DNA of 64,000 nt from Caprimulgus europaeus (GCA_907165065.1 OU015530.1:45696965-45760964), one strand, 5' to 3'. Shown: positions 48,865 to 62,800, counted from the first letter of the stretch. Program-made: numbers and translations. Notes: generated by a model from the letters alone, not told the origin.

Positions 48865-50660
48865 TGGCAATGTACTTTCAGCCCACTGGAAGGAATTCAG
48901 TCATGCTTGGTCAATGCAAAGCATTCAGAGAATCACTTTAAACTACTGTGACTCAGTCATGCATGAAGCAGAGTTTGCAAAAATACTGTGCTACTTTATG
49001 CTTATTCTTAGGTTATAAGGGTGACTTTTTCTGGTGAATGTTATTTAAAAAAGACAATAATGTCAATTTTTTTACTTGGCAACTAGGTGTGAAAAGGCAT
49101 GGAAATTCTGTTTCCATATAATTCAGTGTTTTTTTCTACAAAAGCTGTCAGAGATATGTTAGCAAGTCATCCTGATGTCTTTTTCAGAAAGAAGAAAAGG
49201 ACAGTGGCCCAAATATATACTGAACCTATAACACCAGATTCAACATGTAACATTTACCATACAGGTTCAATCAGTGACTCCTTGTGGTGAATTTTACGAG
49301 TCATTTTTCTTCATAAGGGGAGTTAAACTGGCAGCAGCCTCTAAGCAGGTAATCTGATGATCTGCATGAGGTATTTTTATTATTCACAAAATTCAGGGAA
49401 TACAAGAACAAAGACAAGCTACAGCTGTTTTTGACTAAGAATAATTCAGGCATTGCATTACAATAATATAGTCTGTTTTATAAGAGTAACGTTTCAATCC
49501 TCCACTAAAAGCGCACATTTCTACTGTACAAAAGATATTTGCCCCTGACTACCAGGGACAGCACTTTTCTTTTTACAGTAATCTGTTGCCTTTTAGTAGA
49601 AAGCACTATCAATCAGGTCCACTTTTTTTCTCTTCCATGTACTTTAGACTTTGTGTTTTCCACCTATAATGCTTAAGAACATAAAAGACTTCATGACACT
49701 GAGGTAAGAATACTATTAATGTACGATTCCTTATGGTTTACCTATATTTTTTTGAACTCAGGTTTCGTTAATTTACTTCTCAAACTACCTGTAGATGGTT
49801 CTGCTTATATCCTACAAATAGCTGTTGATTTTTAAGATATCATTAGTGACCATCTGATTAGCTACATTTGGAGTCATTCCAGGGAATTCATATTCTTAGG
49901 GTCTTTCCCAGATGTGTTCTGATTTGTCAATGTATTTCTGACAGTGAATGCATTCAGAAGCATACATAATATTGTTGCCAGTAATTTTTAGATATCTGTA
50001 GTGCTCTCTAAGCTATCTGTAAAAGCCTGCTACACAGCTCTTGGCTAGCCCTACCTGTTAAGTCACCAAATAGCCACTCATTTGACTATATGTGTCATTA
50101 ATTTTGGATTTTTTAAAATCAAAACTCTGTTAGTTTTCACTTTCCTGGTATGATGGAATTGTTGATAAAGGAAGTGCAGTCAGTTAGTAGAAAGAATATT
50201 CCTTTCAAGAATTAATATTGACCTTACTCATTTGTTAAAGGCTTCAGCTGTAGCATGTCAAACAAAAACTTCAGCATCTCCCAGTTGTCTGCCTCCTCCC
50301 TGTGTGAAATGTTGATATGTCATTACTTTTAATTTACAGATTTTCAGACTCTATAGTCAGTGATCAAATCAGATTATATTAATTTTTCAATTACAATTTT
50401 ATACAAGCATTGTTTTAACTCAAGCTGCATCTGGAACTCTTTGTAGTAAGTGAGGTGTGACTTGAAGTTTCATGATAATAAGAAAGATGCATGACAATAT
50501 TATTTGATCTACCACAGTAGGACAACACAGAACATCAATTATATAGCATTCTTTAGATATTAACCACATAATAACCACTTTTACAACAGAACTGCTTCCT
50601 TTCCATTTTTAGATTGCCTTTTTAGCTTTGAGGATGATGCAGTTAAGGGATCTTTTGGAA
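48865..50660. other. AT-rich stretch without recognised gene
   Basis: No repeat, RNA gene or convincing coding region was seen between the solo LTR and the exon-like segment at 50670. Confidence 0.45.
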
Positions 50661-50669
50661 ATTACTTAC

Positions 50670-50829
50670 TGCACTAATGGTACAATAATCTCTAGGTTTT
50701 ACACTGAAATATGGACTGATATAATCTGTATGGGGATCAAAAAATGAGTCTTTAGGTCCTTCAGGAGAGGATGAATTCACAGAATGAATGACAACTCCAT
50801 ACGTTTTCTCTGGTGGATTCATTCGTTCT
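50670..50829 (-). CDS. Candidate internal coding exon, unknown protein
   Basis: On the minus strand the segment is preceded by TTTTTATTGCAG and followed by GTAAGTAATTT, both good splice signals. It is open for 53 codons with no stop, from ERMNPPEKTYGVV to PRDYCTISA. It is rich in Pro, Ser, Asp and Gly and contains FFDPHTDYISPYF. That mix is unlike translated AT-rich noise, which gives mainly Lys, Asn, Ile, Phe and Leu. Read from the first CAG, it starts with one base completing a codon and ends in phase 0. The start is ambiguous by 2 bp (CAG|AG versus CAGAG|). A further open segment at 51197-51251 on the same strand joins in frame only with the second option. I do not recognise the protein family. 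A chance open frame remains possible because no homology could be tested. Confidence 0.33.
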
Positions 50830-50879
50830 CTGCAATAAAAATTTAAAATATTTTTGCTAGTCAGACCAATTTTTTCCAT

Positions 50880-51770
50880 CCTATATCTTGCTAGAAGATA
50901 ATTTAAGAATAACAGTTACAGAGTTCTCTACACGTATAGAAAGAACAGATTCTTAACATTAAAATATCTAAAAGCTCAAAAACTTCTGTTTCGATTTTGA
51001 GCATCAATTTTCTCATCTATATCTTACTGTGTATTACACTGCATAAGACAGACGGTGGGAGATGTAGTTGCTTTTTGTAAGCAACGTTGTGATCCCCATA
51101 TAATAATAATTGCTATTATATGCAAAAGCAGTCCAGAATAACTGATGGATTAATGTCTTTTTAGACACTTCTCCAGCCAGTTGAATTACCTGTGTTTTGC
51201 GTTTCCAGGTCATGAAGTGAGACAAGAATCTGACCTTCCTTTTGCTTTAGAAAGTTTTTAAAATAGTGGAAATTAAAATTCTCAAAGTGTAATGTCACCT
51301 GAGCGACAAGTTTTTTGCTTCCAAACTAAATGAAATGCATGGTTTGTTGCCTAACATCTTATTACAAAATGCGGTTATCTGTTAACACCTATCTACATAC
51401 AAACCATATTAAGTTTAACCCAGTTTTCTTTCTGGGACAAAGGACAAATTATATAAAGCACACTGTTGTGTAACAAATACATTATGTTCTCTAAAAGCTG
51501 CCAGTCTCCAATACAGGCTTTAGAGCTATGAAGAATGTCATGCAATACTTTCTCTGCAGGTGTAATAGTTAGCACTAAGCACACCCTTGATCTTCCTAAT
51601 TTTCACATGAATATAACAAATGAAACCACATATATAAAACAGATACAGCATCATTAGAGAGGTGTGTAGACACACTCTCCAAATTTTCAATATATTTAAT
51701 ATATTTTCTAGAAACAGTTTTATCATAAGTCTTTTGGAAATAGTCTTTAAGGAAAATATCTCTGCCTTTA
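50880..51770. other. AT-rich stretch, weak exon-like segment
   Basis: A minus-strand 55-bp segment, 51197-51251, has the donor CACAG|GTAATT and an upstream TTTCTAAAG. Its frame beginning QKEGQILVSLHDL is open. Minus frame 51393-51584 begins near the acceptor-like CTAACTATTACACCTGCAG. Both are weak; otherwise nothing was recognised. Confidence 0.25.
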
Positions 51771-51777
51771 TTTATAG

Positions 51778-51857
51778 AAAAGAGAAAGAGAGTGAGAGAA
51801 GTGTCCAGCCTTCTAGATATTTTCAGGCATGAAATCCAGAGTCTTGAAAACCAGAAT
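51778..51857 (+). other. Exon-like segment (candidate), possible coiled coil
   Basis: CTGCCTTTATTTATAG precedes it and the strong donor CAGAAT|GTAAGTAG follows. After two leading bases the frame is open for 26 codons to phase 0 and has a charged, heptad-compatible pattern (VREVSSLLDIFRHEIQSLEN). The other frames have stops or weaker composition. It lies on the opposite strand from the 50670-50829 candidate only 1 kb away, so at most one of the two is likely to be real. Product not recognised. Confidence 0.22.
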
Positions 51858-53375
51858 GTAAGTAGAGAAGAACCTGAAATTTATTTGTTTTAAAAAATTT
51901 CATCCTTGAAAATCACATTTCAGGAACCCATCCTTATCTGCAATGACTTAGGAGCCAGACTCACAGTACAGGATTTATAAACTGATGATAGGGTATTAGA
52001 GACAGAACAGAATAAGCACTGATTTTTTGTTGCTGAATAACATAGAGCAAACATTAAGTCATCCATCTAGTAAAGGACAAAGATGCCTGAGAGAGAGCAT
52101 TGGTCTACAACTGTTTGGGTCTGGGCCGGCATTAAGACTTTCTTCTATTTCCTTAACATCCTTCCCAATGCAGTGTATTAGAAGAGTTAGAGGGATCAGT
52201 ATTCCAAACCAGTCAAGAACCTGAGCAAGGTACTGCCTGGATGTGGGCAACAGAAATGCTGAAAAGAGGTCTTGTGACCTCTATGGAGTTTAAATAATCC
52301 ATCCCAGGGTGCAAGAAAGTGCTGCCATATGCTTGCAATGCTATTTGAGTGTGTCAGAATCTTTCTTTCAAGGAAATTAGCAGCCTATACTTTTTCCCTA
52401 TGGAAAAATGTAACCAGAATTACAGTAGTTGAAAATATTTTCCATACAAATTCCCTTTGAGTTCCTTTGGCAATAAAATGCATAAAGTAAGTTTCAGAGA
52501 TGATGAAATGCATACACCCATAATTTAAGATTATTACTCAGTTTAGAGAGCTACTAAAATGGTTACTTAGTGATGGTTCAATGAAATATTAAGAATTAGG
52601 CTCATTTCCTGCAGAAAAGGAGCCTAATTCCAAGACAAACTGCAAAATGTAAATGAGCAGCAGCTGAGGCATTAGTTTACTCCTTACACTGTTCTCTTTC
52701 TATTTTCTCTCTTCACCATTTTTCTAAATTACATCAATTTTCTCCAATGTTACAATGCTTTTAATCATATATATTCCATTACTTGTACTTTATTTTTGTA
52801 AATCAACATACATCTTGTCTTATGTAAGGATGGATTTCAGGGAATTCATTGGAATTCTGTGTATTTCTAGACTAATTATTCCACTTTTAAAATATTTTGG
52901 TTTTGTTTTTTTTGGTTTGTTTTGTTGGTTGGTTTTTTTTGCTTGTTTTTTTCTTTTTTAATATACAAAATTAAGGCTTTTCAACACTTAAAGAGAAAAT
53001 AATGTTAAAATACTGGTGTACCCTCTATAGAGAAAGCGTATCCACAGATTTTTTTTAAAAAAATGGTTTAGGGAAATTATCCACTTTCTGATTAGTAGTT
53101 TAATTTGCTGGTTTAGACCTGAGTCTCACAAGATATACATATTATTTTCACCCTATTAAGTAAAGTATATGCATATATAAGAGGTAATAATTGACTTGAG
53201 ATCTACTTAACTAGAATAATTCCACAAAATATGTAGAAAAAGATAATTCACTAAAGTTTAAGTTAAAATTAATATCTAACTGCAAAAATGGGGTCAAGTT
53301 TGTAATCTTAGCACTGTTTCCCATGTGCTTTTATCTGGTGGCTATTTTGTGTATAGAATCAAAATCTAGTTTAAG
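51858..53375. other. AT-rich stretch without recognised gene
   Basis: A T/G-rich low-complexity tract lies at 52896-52959 (TTTTGG, TTTGTTTTGTTGGTTGG). Overlapping frames on both strands at 52027-52250 have no supporting features. Confidence 0.45.
52896..52959. repeat. T/G low-complexity tract
   Basis: Runs of T are interrupted by GG or G (TTTGGTTTTG, GTTGGTTGG, TTTGCTTG). Similar in character to 29625-29669. Confidence 0.8.
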
Positions 53376-53818
53376 CCAGATGACTTCTGGATGTCATCTA
53401 ACCTAAGCCTCTGTTCAAAGCAGGTCTGATTAAAACCTGCGTGCTTAGGGCCATGTCCAGATGAGTCCTGAATACCTCCAAGTATGAAGATTTCACAGCC
53501 TCTCTGGGCAACCTCTTACTGTGTTTGACCACCCTCATGATGATAACTTTTTTTCCTTAGATCTAATTGAAATTTTCTGTTTCCCAAGTTGTGTCTCTTG
53601 CCCCATGTCACGTTACTGTGCACTGCAAAAAAGAGTGAGATCTATATTGCCTACATCCTTGCATTAAGCATTTTGCAGACAACAATAATATCTCCTCTCA
53701 GCCTCCACTTTTGAAGACTGAACAGATCCTTTTCTCCTCTCTTTGGAAAGCCTCCCTCCCCTAACCATTTTGTGGCTTTCCACTGGTCTTGCTCCAAATG
53801 TCAATGCCATTCTTGTCC
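53376..53818 (-). mobile_element. CR1 LINE fragment, reverse strand, about 440 bp
   Basis: Reading plus strand, which is the antisense of the element: CAGATGACTTCTGGATGTCA (3' end), TCAAAGCAGGTCTGATTAAA, GGGCCATGTCCAGATGAGTC, TCACAGCCTCTCTGGGCAAC, GTTTGACCACCCTCATGATG, TCTCCTCTCAGCCTCCACTT and TTTTGTGGCTTTCCACTGG. These follow the antisense order of CR1 3' sequence. The copy is diverged and lacks a clear ATTCTATGAT tail, so it is probably the oldest CR1 here. It extends further toward the element's interior than the other copies. Confidence 0.9.
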
Positions 53819-56800
53819 AGGCTCAAGATCAAACAGTCACTTGTCAATCACTTCTCCTATAATAGTATCTTTTTTAACCTCTACTGCTGATCCCTGTGTT
53901 CTGGGAAATTACTGGATGCTTTGTGCCACATTTCTTGCCTAGAAACTATTTAAACACTGAGCACAGAAATGTTACCTGCACCTCTATTGTAGAGTTGCTT
54001 CCCCATCACCTCCTTCACTGAACCTGGAATCCCTGTAGGGTCAGATGTAAAAGTTCTGAAATGAAAAGTTAATAAGAAATTCAGTCAGATTTTCTGTAAT
54101 CATAAAACTCTTGCTCAGCCAAGGGAGACAAAACTCACCTTAACTCAAATACCTAGAAACAGGGAGTGCTTTTTGTGAAAATACCACATGGTAATGGGAT
54201 AATAACCATGCCTTTAACACCCACAGTAAGTTCCATCTGTTGCCAGGCACTCCTGGGTTTCTGGTACCTTCTCTCCACTGTGTCCACATTAGACAGGTTT
54301 CTTGACTGCATTTTCATAAAAAATTGAACTAAATTTCTTTTTATTCCCTTTTTTTCCTGTCTGTCATCCCCATACTGCTATTCTACTACTCATCAAGGGA
54401 TCGCAAAGCCATAACCTCCCATCTTATTAACAGTAGACCTAGCAATTAGTTAATATAGAACACTGACATACATCCTTACATAACAAATGGGTTCACATTT
54501 TATTCCCTTAACATATAATCTATATTACTTATTTACAAATCCATATTTCACAACCTATCTAGCATTCTTTTATCAGTGAGTTATTTCTTTAAGCATTAAC
54601 TTTTTAGTTATTCTCTAAAACAGATATCTGGCACTTAATAAGCCCTATATATCCTTATCAACATCCATAACAGGTCTGTCTGTTGTATAGCTTTTAACTA
54701 GGATAAAGGGCTCTGCTCTTGCCAGGCTGCATTTGGGATGGGAAATTTAGTCCATTAATCAAGCATCTATAATAGCAGCACTGACAATACCAGAGAAGAC
54801 AGAGGATAAACATCCTGCTGACTCCCTGAATTATTTGAGAACAGGAATAGGTCAGCACAATGAGGTCTCTGAAACTACTTTTCCTCTTTTGTTGTATTTC
54901 TCCCATTTTTCACCACCTTTGAATAGTTGTCACAAACAATGCACTAAAAGCTGTTCCAGATCTTGTAGTGGAATGAATGAGACAAGTAGGAACTTGAGGA
55001 ATTCAAGGTCAAGCCTAAGGCAAAGATTAAAACCAAAGTTTTGTTTTTCATTTACATTTTAGCCCCACCTCAACTAAATCAGCTGGAGCAACCAAGCCAA
55101 TCAGCTACTTTACAAAATCAATAGCCAGAAAGAATCTGGTTCACTATGCTGTGAGGCAAATTTTTCCCCATTTGATTCAACAGAGAATACATTTGTGGAG
55201 AGAAGCCAACTGAATGCTTACTTCTAAGGACTGAAGAAAGAAAGGTTTTTTTTCAAAAAGTGTGATATTAACCTTTTAGCTTTATATAATGAGAACTAAA
55301 AAAAAAGCATATATTGCATGGCACTGTGGTTTGTAGCTAGATTCTGGAATTTCTCAGTCTCTTCTGGTACACACTGATGTCACCCAGTGTTGCATAAAAA
55401 TGCAAAGACGTGAGAACTGTGAGTAAAATTTTGCTGCTTGCTACCCTGACAGCTATAAGTTTGAGTCTTTATTTCAGTCTGGAGCTCAGTAGAAGAAAGT
55501 AATTTGTTCTTCCCTTAAACACAGATCCTCCACAGTCAGCTTCTGTACATTCCAGCTTCACACATCCTGTCACATACCTGTAGAGTGTAACTGAGGAGAG
55601 TATGACGTTCACAATCTTTTCATTTGTGCCTTGCCCTTCTTAATGTTTCACAAGATTTACCAGTCCTGCCAAAGCCATGTTCTAACCTGCTCTTAATTTA
55701 AGTTAGGCTATCAGGACTCATCCTTGTAGTCATAAGTAATAAAAGTAAGGCAGCATTAAACCTACGTATCATTACCATCACCCAGACTTTGTGTCTGGGC
55801 TTAAGTCAGGCCACAGGAAAAGAATCCAATAGGCTTGTGGTTCTTGTTTCTGAGTGGATTTGAGATATCGAAAGTTTGGTCGTATTTTTGCAAAGGCATT
55901 TTGGTTTGGAGAAGCTTTCAGTAATTCTCATTAACAAAGAGAGCTCAAAGAAAAAAAAAGTTAGTAAAACCTAAGATATTTTAAATGCAAATCATCATGA
56001 CCAGCTATATGATTTACAGTATTGACTGCATCTGCCATCATTCCAAGAACATGCAATCTAAATTTGTCAGCACTGGGCAAAAATAGTGCATAGCTATAGC
56101 CAAGTTATTTGGTACAGAAATATTGGCAAAGTTAGAAAAGCACATCCCATTCTAGGATCTTGAGTCATGTAAATATATCTGTTGGTAAGAAAGCATGTAA
56201 TTTTAACGAAGGATTATATATATATTGTAGAGATATGTCTTTAAATTAATTCTGTGTAATCCAATTCTTCTTCCCTTATGGGTATGATGCCAAAAAAGAC
56301 CTCTTAATTCCAGAGAGTGGATCCAAGATTTCTTGGTGTTCATTCCCAGTATTGGTAGACACTTGCTAAAAGCAAGCTAATAGCGAACAGGGTCATCTAA
56401 ACGCCAATACTGACATGGGCCAACGTCAGCACTTGCTGAGCTCTAATACAGTCCATGGATGAAAGCCTCTTTAATCTTACAGTTCTAATGAGAAACAGTA
56501 TGAAAGGATAAATACACAGGAGATCTTCAGCTAGGGTGAATTTTCAGTTCCAAGAAAGATTCAGAATACTTCCACATGGTCTTAAACATAAAAAATGCAT
56601 AAAGCAAAGTGATTTTTTAATTATGAATGTTCCTTCAGAACCAAAATAGAAATTGCTAAAACAATATTTGAGACAAACCAGTAGCATAGGTATGAATAAT
56701 TTGTCATTTCAGACTATACACTGTTCTTTATTCTTTCTTTTTTTTTTTCCATCAGTAGCAGGCACTGTTGCATTCACTGGTTCTTTGCTTTGCCAATGAG

Positions 56801-59800
56801 TCACTGGATAGCCACCTGCATTCCTATTGCTGGATCACTACTTGCACAGTGGTAGAAACTGTACTTACATTGTGATGGACATTTTGCACAGGTATAAGAT
56901 TCTACTTTTTGGGCAACATTCATGTACATACTGAAATGATAAGAAAGTTTACAGTCTATGTAATCTTAGTCTCTCAGAATCTCTCTCACATATAGATTTT
57001 TAAGTATACTTAGTTTAATTTAAGAATGAACCACTTATTCTCTCATTCTGCATTACTTCTAAATTCCCTCTACATCTCTACTGAGCCTAACACAATGTGC
57101 TTGACTAAAATGTGCATTCTGAAAGGTAGCCAACCAAAGTTCAAGATCTCACAGCTTCTCCAAATAAGTTGTTTCATTAATTAAGCAATCCCTCTGTTGG
57201 AAAAGTGTGCTTCATTTCCACTTTTAATTCCTCAGGCTGCTCACCTTTTGCCCTTGCTAAGCATTATAGTACAAAGGTAAAAGGAGAAGTAATAACTCTT
57301 AAAGATAGTATCAGCATTTCCAGTCAGTGCAGAAGGGAAGTGTAGCTAGAGAAGAATTTGTGTGCAATAATGATTATTAGTCAGACCATGAAATTTAGGT
57401 TACTTTTCTTATTTTATCCATCAAATTCTCAGACTTGAGAATACTATTTAACCTTTTTTTTGGTTTGCTTTTAACATTTGAAGATAATTCCCTTCCTATA
57501 AAACAATAGCAAGTATTTCTGAGCCCTTCCCATAAATTTTGCAACAAATGCCAGCATTTAGTTCCCTATCTGGGACCATAAGCAAACCAGAAGATTACTG
57601 CACATAACTGTTTTCTCTGAGGTATGTCACAGTTTTAAATGTGTTCTTTCACAAGATTAAAGAACTGTTTCATATAAGCACTTATACAAAAGGAAATTAT
57701 AACATAGTTTCAACTAGCCAGTCTTTGACATTTTGATAATCTAAGCAGCTTTCTGAAACTAAACTAGGTAAGGAATTGAGACAGAAGCAAAGAAAAGTTA
57801 TGAACTTGCACAGCATAGCTATGATACAGCTGCAAGACCTCTAAAATCCCTGGTCAAGGTTTTAAAATGCTTTGCTCTTTTGTACAGATAACATTAGTGC
57901 ACAGTTCTGGCACAACTGACATCAGAAGTAGAATTACCTGTATTACCAATATGATCACTCTTTAGTGCAATATTTTTTCAATTGAATTCTGAACTGATTA
58001 ACAAAACAAGTTCCTGGAAGTGGTGATGAAGCATGTAGTTGTGTCTACAAAACCCTGAATTATACAATAAATAAACACACTTGTCTTTAAAAGTAAGGAT
58101 TGTCTGCCTTTTATAGAGAATATTTGACTGCTTCTTTCTCCAGAGTTTGCTTTGCAAAGACATGCAGAACATGACCTAAAGATCCAAGGAGGAAGTTAAA
58201 TTAATAACATTTTAAAATGGTTTCAGATTTTTATTTCTCAAACAAAAAATCAAGTTGCTTGCTATTTGAACTTCCATCAATTGTCAGTGTTTTACTAAGA
58301 GTTTTCCAGGACAGTCAAAAAGGAAACTGGACCAGAACAATGGGTAACATAAGCATTTATCTCCAGTACCATACATGCTGATAAGGAAAAGCCAAGTAAC
58401 TGTTCTCTCTCATCTTTTTAACTTTCTGTTTATTACCTCCTGAAGTAATTTGCTCCATTTAACACAGAAAATTAGATATTTTGATCTGTAAATTTCACCT
58501 TGTTCTCATCTTATCCCATCTGATTATTCTTTGTCCTGTACAGAAGCAGCAAATGCATTTTTAACAATTTTATTTTGGATATTTCATGTCTTCACTTCCA
58601 AATCATTCCCAACCCAAATGAATGGAAATTTTCTTACACAAAAGATAGTAGAGCTGCTTCCCATAGAAAGCACATCTTAAGTTGAAAATATCTTTCATGA
58701 GTAAAAAGACACAGCATTTGGACACTTGGTTGCTCTGACTGAACCAAAATACAGTTGTGTTCATGTTTTATGAGTTTTAACATCTCATAGTAGCCCTAGG
58801 TACCTTAAATTTTAGATTTACAGTTTATGATATCATTAATGGACTTGGCTCAGAAAATGGATATGAAGCACAACCTGAATAGAGGCTTCTGTAATGCCAC
58901 CCAGGCACTGGTTATGTTGATGTTCTGCTGGTGAAGGGGAGGAATCTCTGCACATCCTGAAGGGGCCTTGGTCTCTCAGGCATGCTCAGACCACACTTAA
59001 CTTGCTTGAACAGCCTCGAGCTTGGTTTAAAACACACCTGGGTGCCCGCTGTCTTTTGGATTTAATAGCCCAGGGGAGATCTAATATGCTTATCTTCAGC
59101 ATGTATGTGCCTAAAGCATGCAGTCTTGATGGGAGGGGCAGATTTCAGTCCTGTTGAAAAAAACTTAACTTCATCATCTCAATTCAGATATTCAAAGTAT
59201 CCATCCATTTTTTTTTTTTTAATCTATGTCAAGGAAAAAAAAAACCACTAGATCTTTTTACTGATTGTATAATTTATGTCATTTTTGAAACTGGGATAAT
59301 TACTGTTATGTAAACTATTACTAAAACCTGACTAATTTCATAGGAGTCTTGTGTTTGCAACCACATGATCCTGAAACAAATATAGCGTGACAAAGAGATA
59401 ATCCTCTCCCCTGTTGACCACCTCTTTTTCAGTTACTTTTATATGTCTTAACCCCAGAACCCCAGTACATAGAAGGTATGAGAGATGGTGTTTGGGTATG
59501 CAAGGTTCATATTTACAGTATCAGTACCAGGATTTATCAATATAAATTGTTCTCAAAAAGGAGTGAGGATTGTCTAAATGAACCTGTTAGCGCTGCCTAA
59601 ATAGAAACCACTCTTAAAATATAAAACTATCTGAGACAGCAGCATTGGATTTGTATTTGCCACAACAAACAGCGGAACAAAATTACTAACTATGCCTCAA
59701 ATTTTGTTGTGTATCTCTGAAATAATTCTGATTATGTAAAGCCTAAGCAGAGCTGCTGACATAGTACACGCTGGGCATATTTTATGCTTTCAGCTTCAAA

Positions 59801-62800
59801 AACATTAGAGACACTTTCATGCTATATGGCTCTGCTCCACAGCAAAATAGGATACATAAGTTTGCAGATCCATAGGAAGAAATTCTCAGGACATCCTATC
59901 ATTCAACACAATTGGATGTTGTCTTTCTCCTTTTCATGACCACTAAAGAAGGTTAAACAGTGATCATTAACATCATGAAGGAATGCTACCATTTCTGTAG
60001 ACTAAGCTGTTCTAGGGTCCCCTGAGAGCTACTTTTTAAAACAGTTGTGACCACATTACATAGAGACTGGCCATAGGACACTTCACAGAAAAGAAACCCA
60101 AATAAGGGTTTCATTATAAAGCCACAAGCTTATCACATGTGAATCCAACTAACTTAATTAAATAGCAAGCCATTTAAAACTAATTTATATTTATAAGGTC
60201 CTTAAGGGTACGTATTTGGTATACAACAAGATTTTGACACCAGCCAAATATTTGTGGGGAACTCTTTCTACTTTTGAGCATCACTTTAAAACACCCAAAT
60301 GGTGTTTCAGGATTGCATATTCACTTCATATGTGCAAAAAAAGAATGAAGTACCTCAGGATAAGCATGCCAAAATAGCGATGCCCCAAATCAGTCTCTGC
60401 TTTTGAAGGTGATGATATAAATGATTGCTAAGTTTGCTTGGGGCCCCTTGTCTTTCTCAAGTTTACCTGCACTCTGTGATTAAAAAAAAAACCCAAAAAA
60501 CAAACCACAAAATACAACAGCCTCACACTTTTGCCGGAGGTATATCTAAAATAATAAACTGTGGGCTGGAGTACAGTTTCAAGCTGTGTCCCACATTGTT
60601 GAGACTCATTAATTGTTAGTCTTCTGCCTGGCACAAAGCTTGTGCTATGACTTTCCCAAACATACTTGAGTGTGGTTCAGCCCATAGCATAGGCCACATA
60701 CTATTGGCAACACATAGTGTAGGTGAAGGCAAGAGAAAAGACTTTACCTGTGCAGTTGTAAGCAATGCCATCTTGAGTGAGGGAATAGCCTTTCATTTGT
60801 TTTATTTACCCAGCCACTGAGGGTAGGTCTACATGAAGGCCATTGCATGAAGACCTGAGCTTGCAGTGCTCATACTGCTGTAAAACACCTGGAAATTAGA
60901 TATCTTCTGTTAGTGTGGTGCCTTCTTGAGCTAATAAGTCCTGATGAGAAGTTGCAAGAGTGACAAAGAGAGTCCTCAAAGAAATAACCATAGTTTTTAA
61001 AATACAACTTTCAGTACCTCCAATGTCAGATGTAACGATGGTGCAAAAAACAGGCTAAGCAAAGAGAACTTGAAGGAACCAGCCCCACCTTATCCTTTGG
61101 CTACAGAATGAGCAATAGTTGAACCAAAGTAAACAGATTGTGCTTGCCCCATCTTGCTGTAATACAGATTGTACTATGCAAATTATTTTTAGGCCCACAC
61201 ACATATACACTAGTAAGAGGAATTATCATCTAGGACAATCTAATTTACTGTTATTGAATTAGCTTAAAACTTTCACAACTTTTAAAGAGTTTCTCAGCTG
61301 TGAAGTGATCTTGGAATATAAACTAATATCTGATGATCTATGGTCTGTGCAGAACATCAGGCAAGCCCAGCATGCTTACAGCTTTGTGTTTAATATATTT
61401 AATAACTTTCTAATATAAAAGCCCTGCTACTTTTTCTCAGATTTACTATTCCACTTCCAAATTGTCTTTTGAAGAGCTTTGCATTTTAAAGGTTACATGT
61501 ATGAGAAAGTTAAAAAGTTAGAGATTTCTTAGTTGTTTGAATCTGTATATTTTATCTTACTAACACTGCAGTCTGTAAATTCCGTATAATATATCAGTTT
61601 TTAAAAATTAGTTTAATCATAGCAGGTCTACTAATTCCTTGTAAACCCAGTGGAACACTTTTAGCTTCCCCTGTAAATTCACTCACACTTTAACAATTCT
61701 CTGTGGACATGTTGAGGCATGTTTGGCCATCATTGACTCTAACTGCAAGTTTTACACCACTGTATCACCCACAACCCATACAACCCTGGAACACGGACTT
61801 GGGTACACACAAGGGAACAGGTATAGCTAGGCAGGGAGTGGTAAGGTGGGTGGAGGGTCTTGCCTCATCATTCTCCACATGATACAAAACCTACATGGCA
61901 TGTAGGAAATGATGTAATTGTGGGTGTGTATAATTTGCTACAGGTTTACCCCAGCACTAAACTAGTACTTAGTCACACAAATTGCAATTTAGGTGGAATT
62001 GAGGCACCCAGATTCAGGAAAGTAATCAAAAAAACCCCACCTAATCTGTTTAGGTGCCTTGACGTGGCAAAGGCACTATTGTGGATCTCATCCTCAATTA
62101 CTACCTTCCAGACTGAAGGGAAGACACATAGGAAGCGTGCCCCAATGCTGTGCAGCACCTCAGAGAGCTACCTGAGATGTAATGCTGAATGCCTTATGTC
62201 CAAGTGACAAACTAGGACACACAAATTAGAAATGGATGAATAGTCTTTCACTGCCATAGCCTCCTTCTCTGGCACCCATTTCCTGGCAGAAAGGTTGAGA
62301 TATATTTTTCTCTCACATTTTGTTTAGATATTCCTCCTCTAAGTTTCATTCCAGTGCATGGATTAACTTAATCTAATTTCTACAGATCCTTCTACATCTG
62401 GAGCATGAGGAGCTAAATGCCCTCATGCCTTCTTTCTGGTGTTGGCTTAGTGGGAAAATTATTACAAGCCATTTATCCCACTGTCAAGTGATCATCATAA
62501 AATAAATACCCTTTTGTGAGGAAAAAATACCAGTAACTACACACAGAAATCAAAATACACAGAGCTCAAATGAAAATATAGCTCTGGAGCACTCTGCAGT
62601 TAAAAGAGTTGATGGAAAGATAATGATGTCGGAGAGGAATGTTTCTTCACAGAAGTAGATTTGATGGCATAAGTTCAGTAACCTAAAATTAGGACATGGC
62701 TCCAACTGGAGGAGAAAGAACAAAATTATATTAAAGATAAAATTAATGTGTGGAGACTATTCAACAGCACTGAGTTCCTGCAGGAAGATTATTTTTTCAT

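Noticed and set aside
60748-60822. Minus-strand exon-like segment with donor CACAG|GTAAAG
   Set aside because: The attractive frame is blocked by a stop before any acceptor, and the adjacent sequence looks like an ancient repeat.
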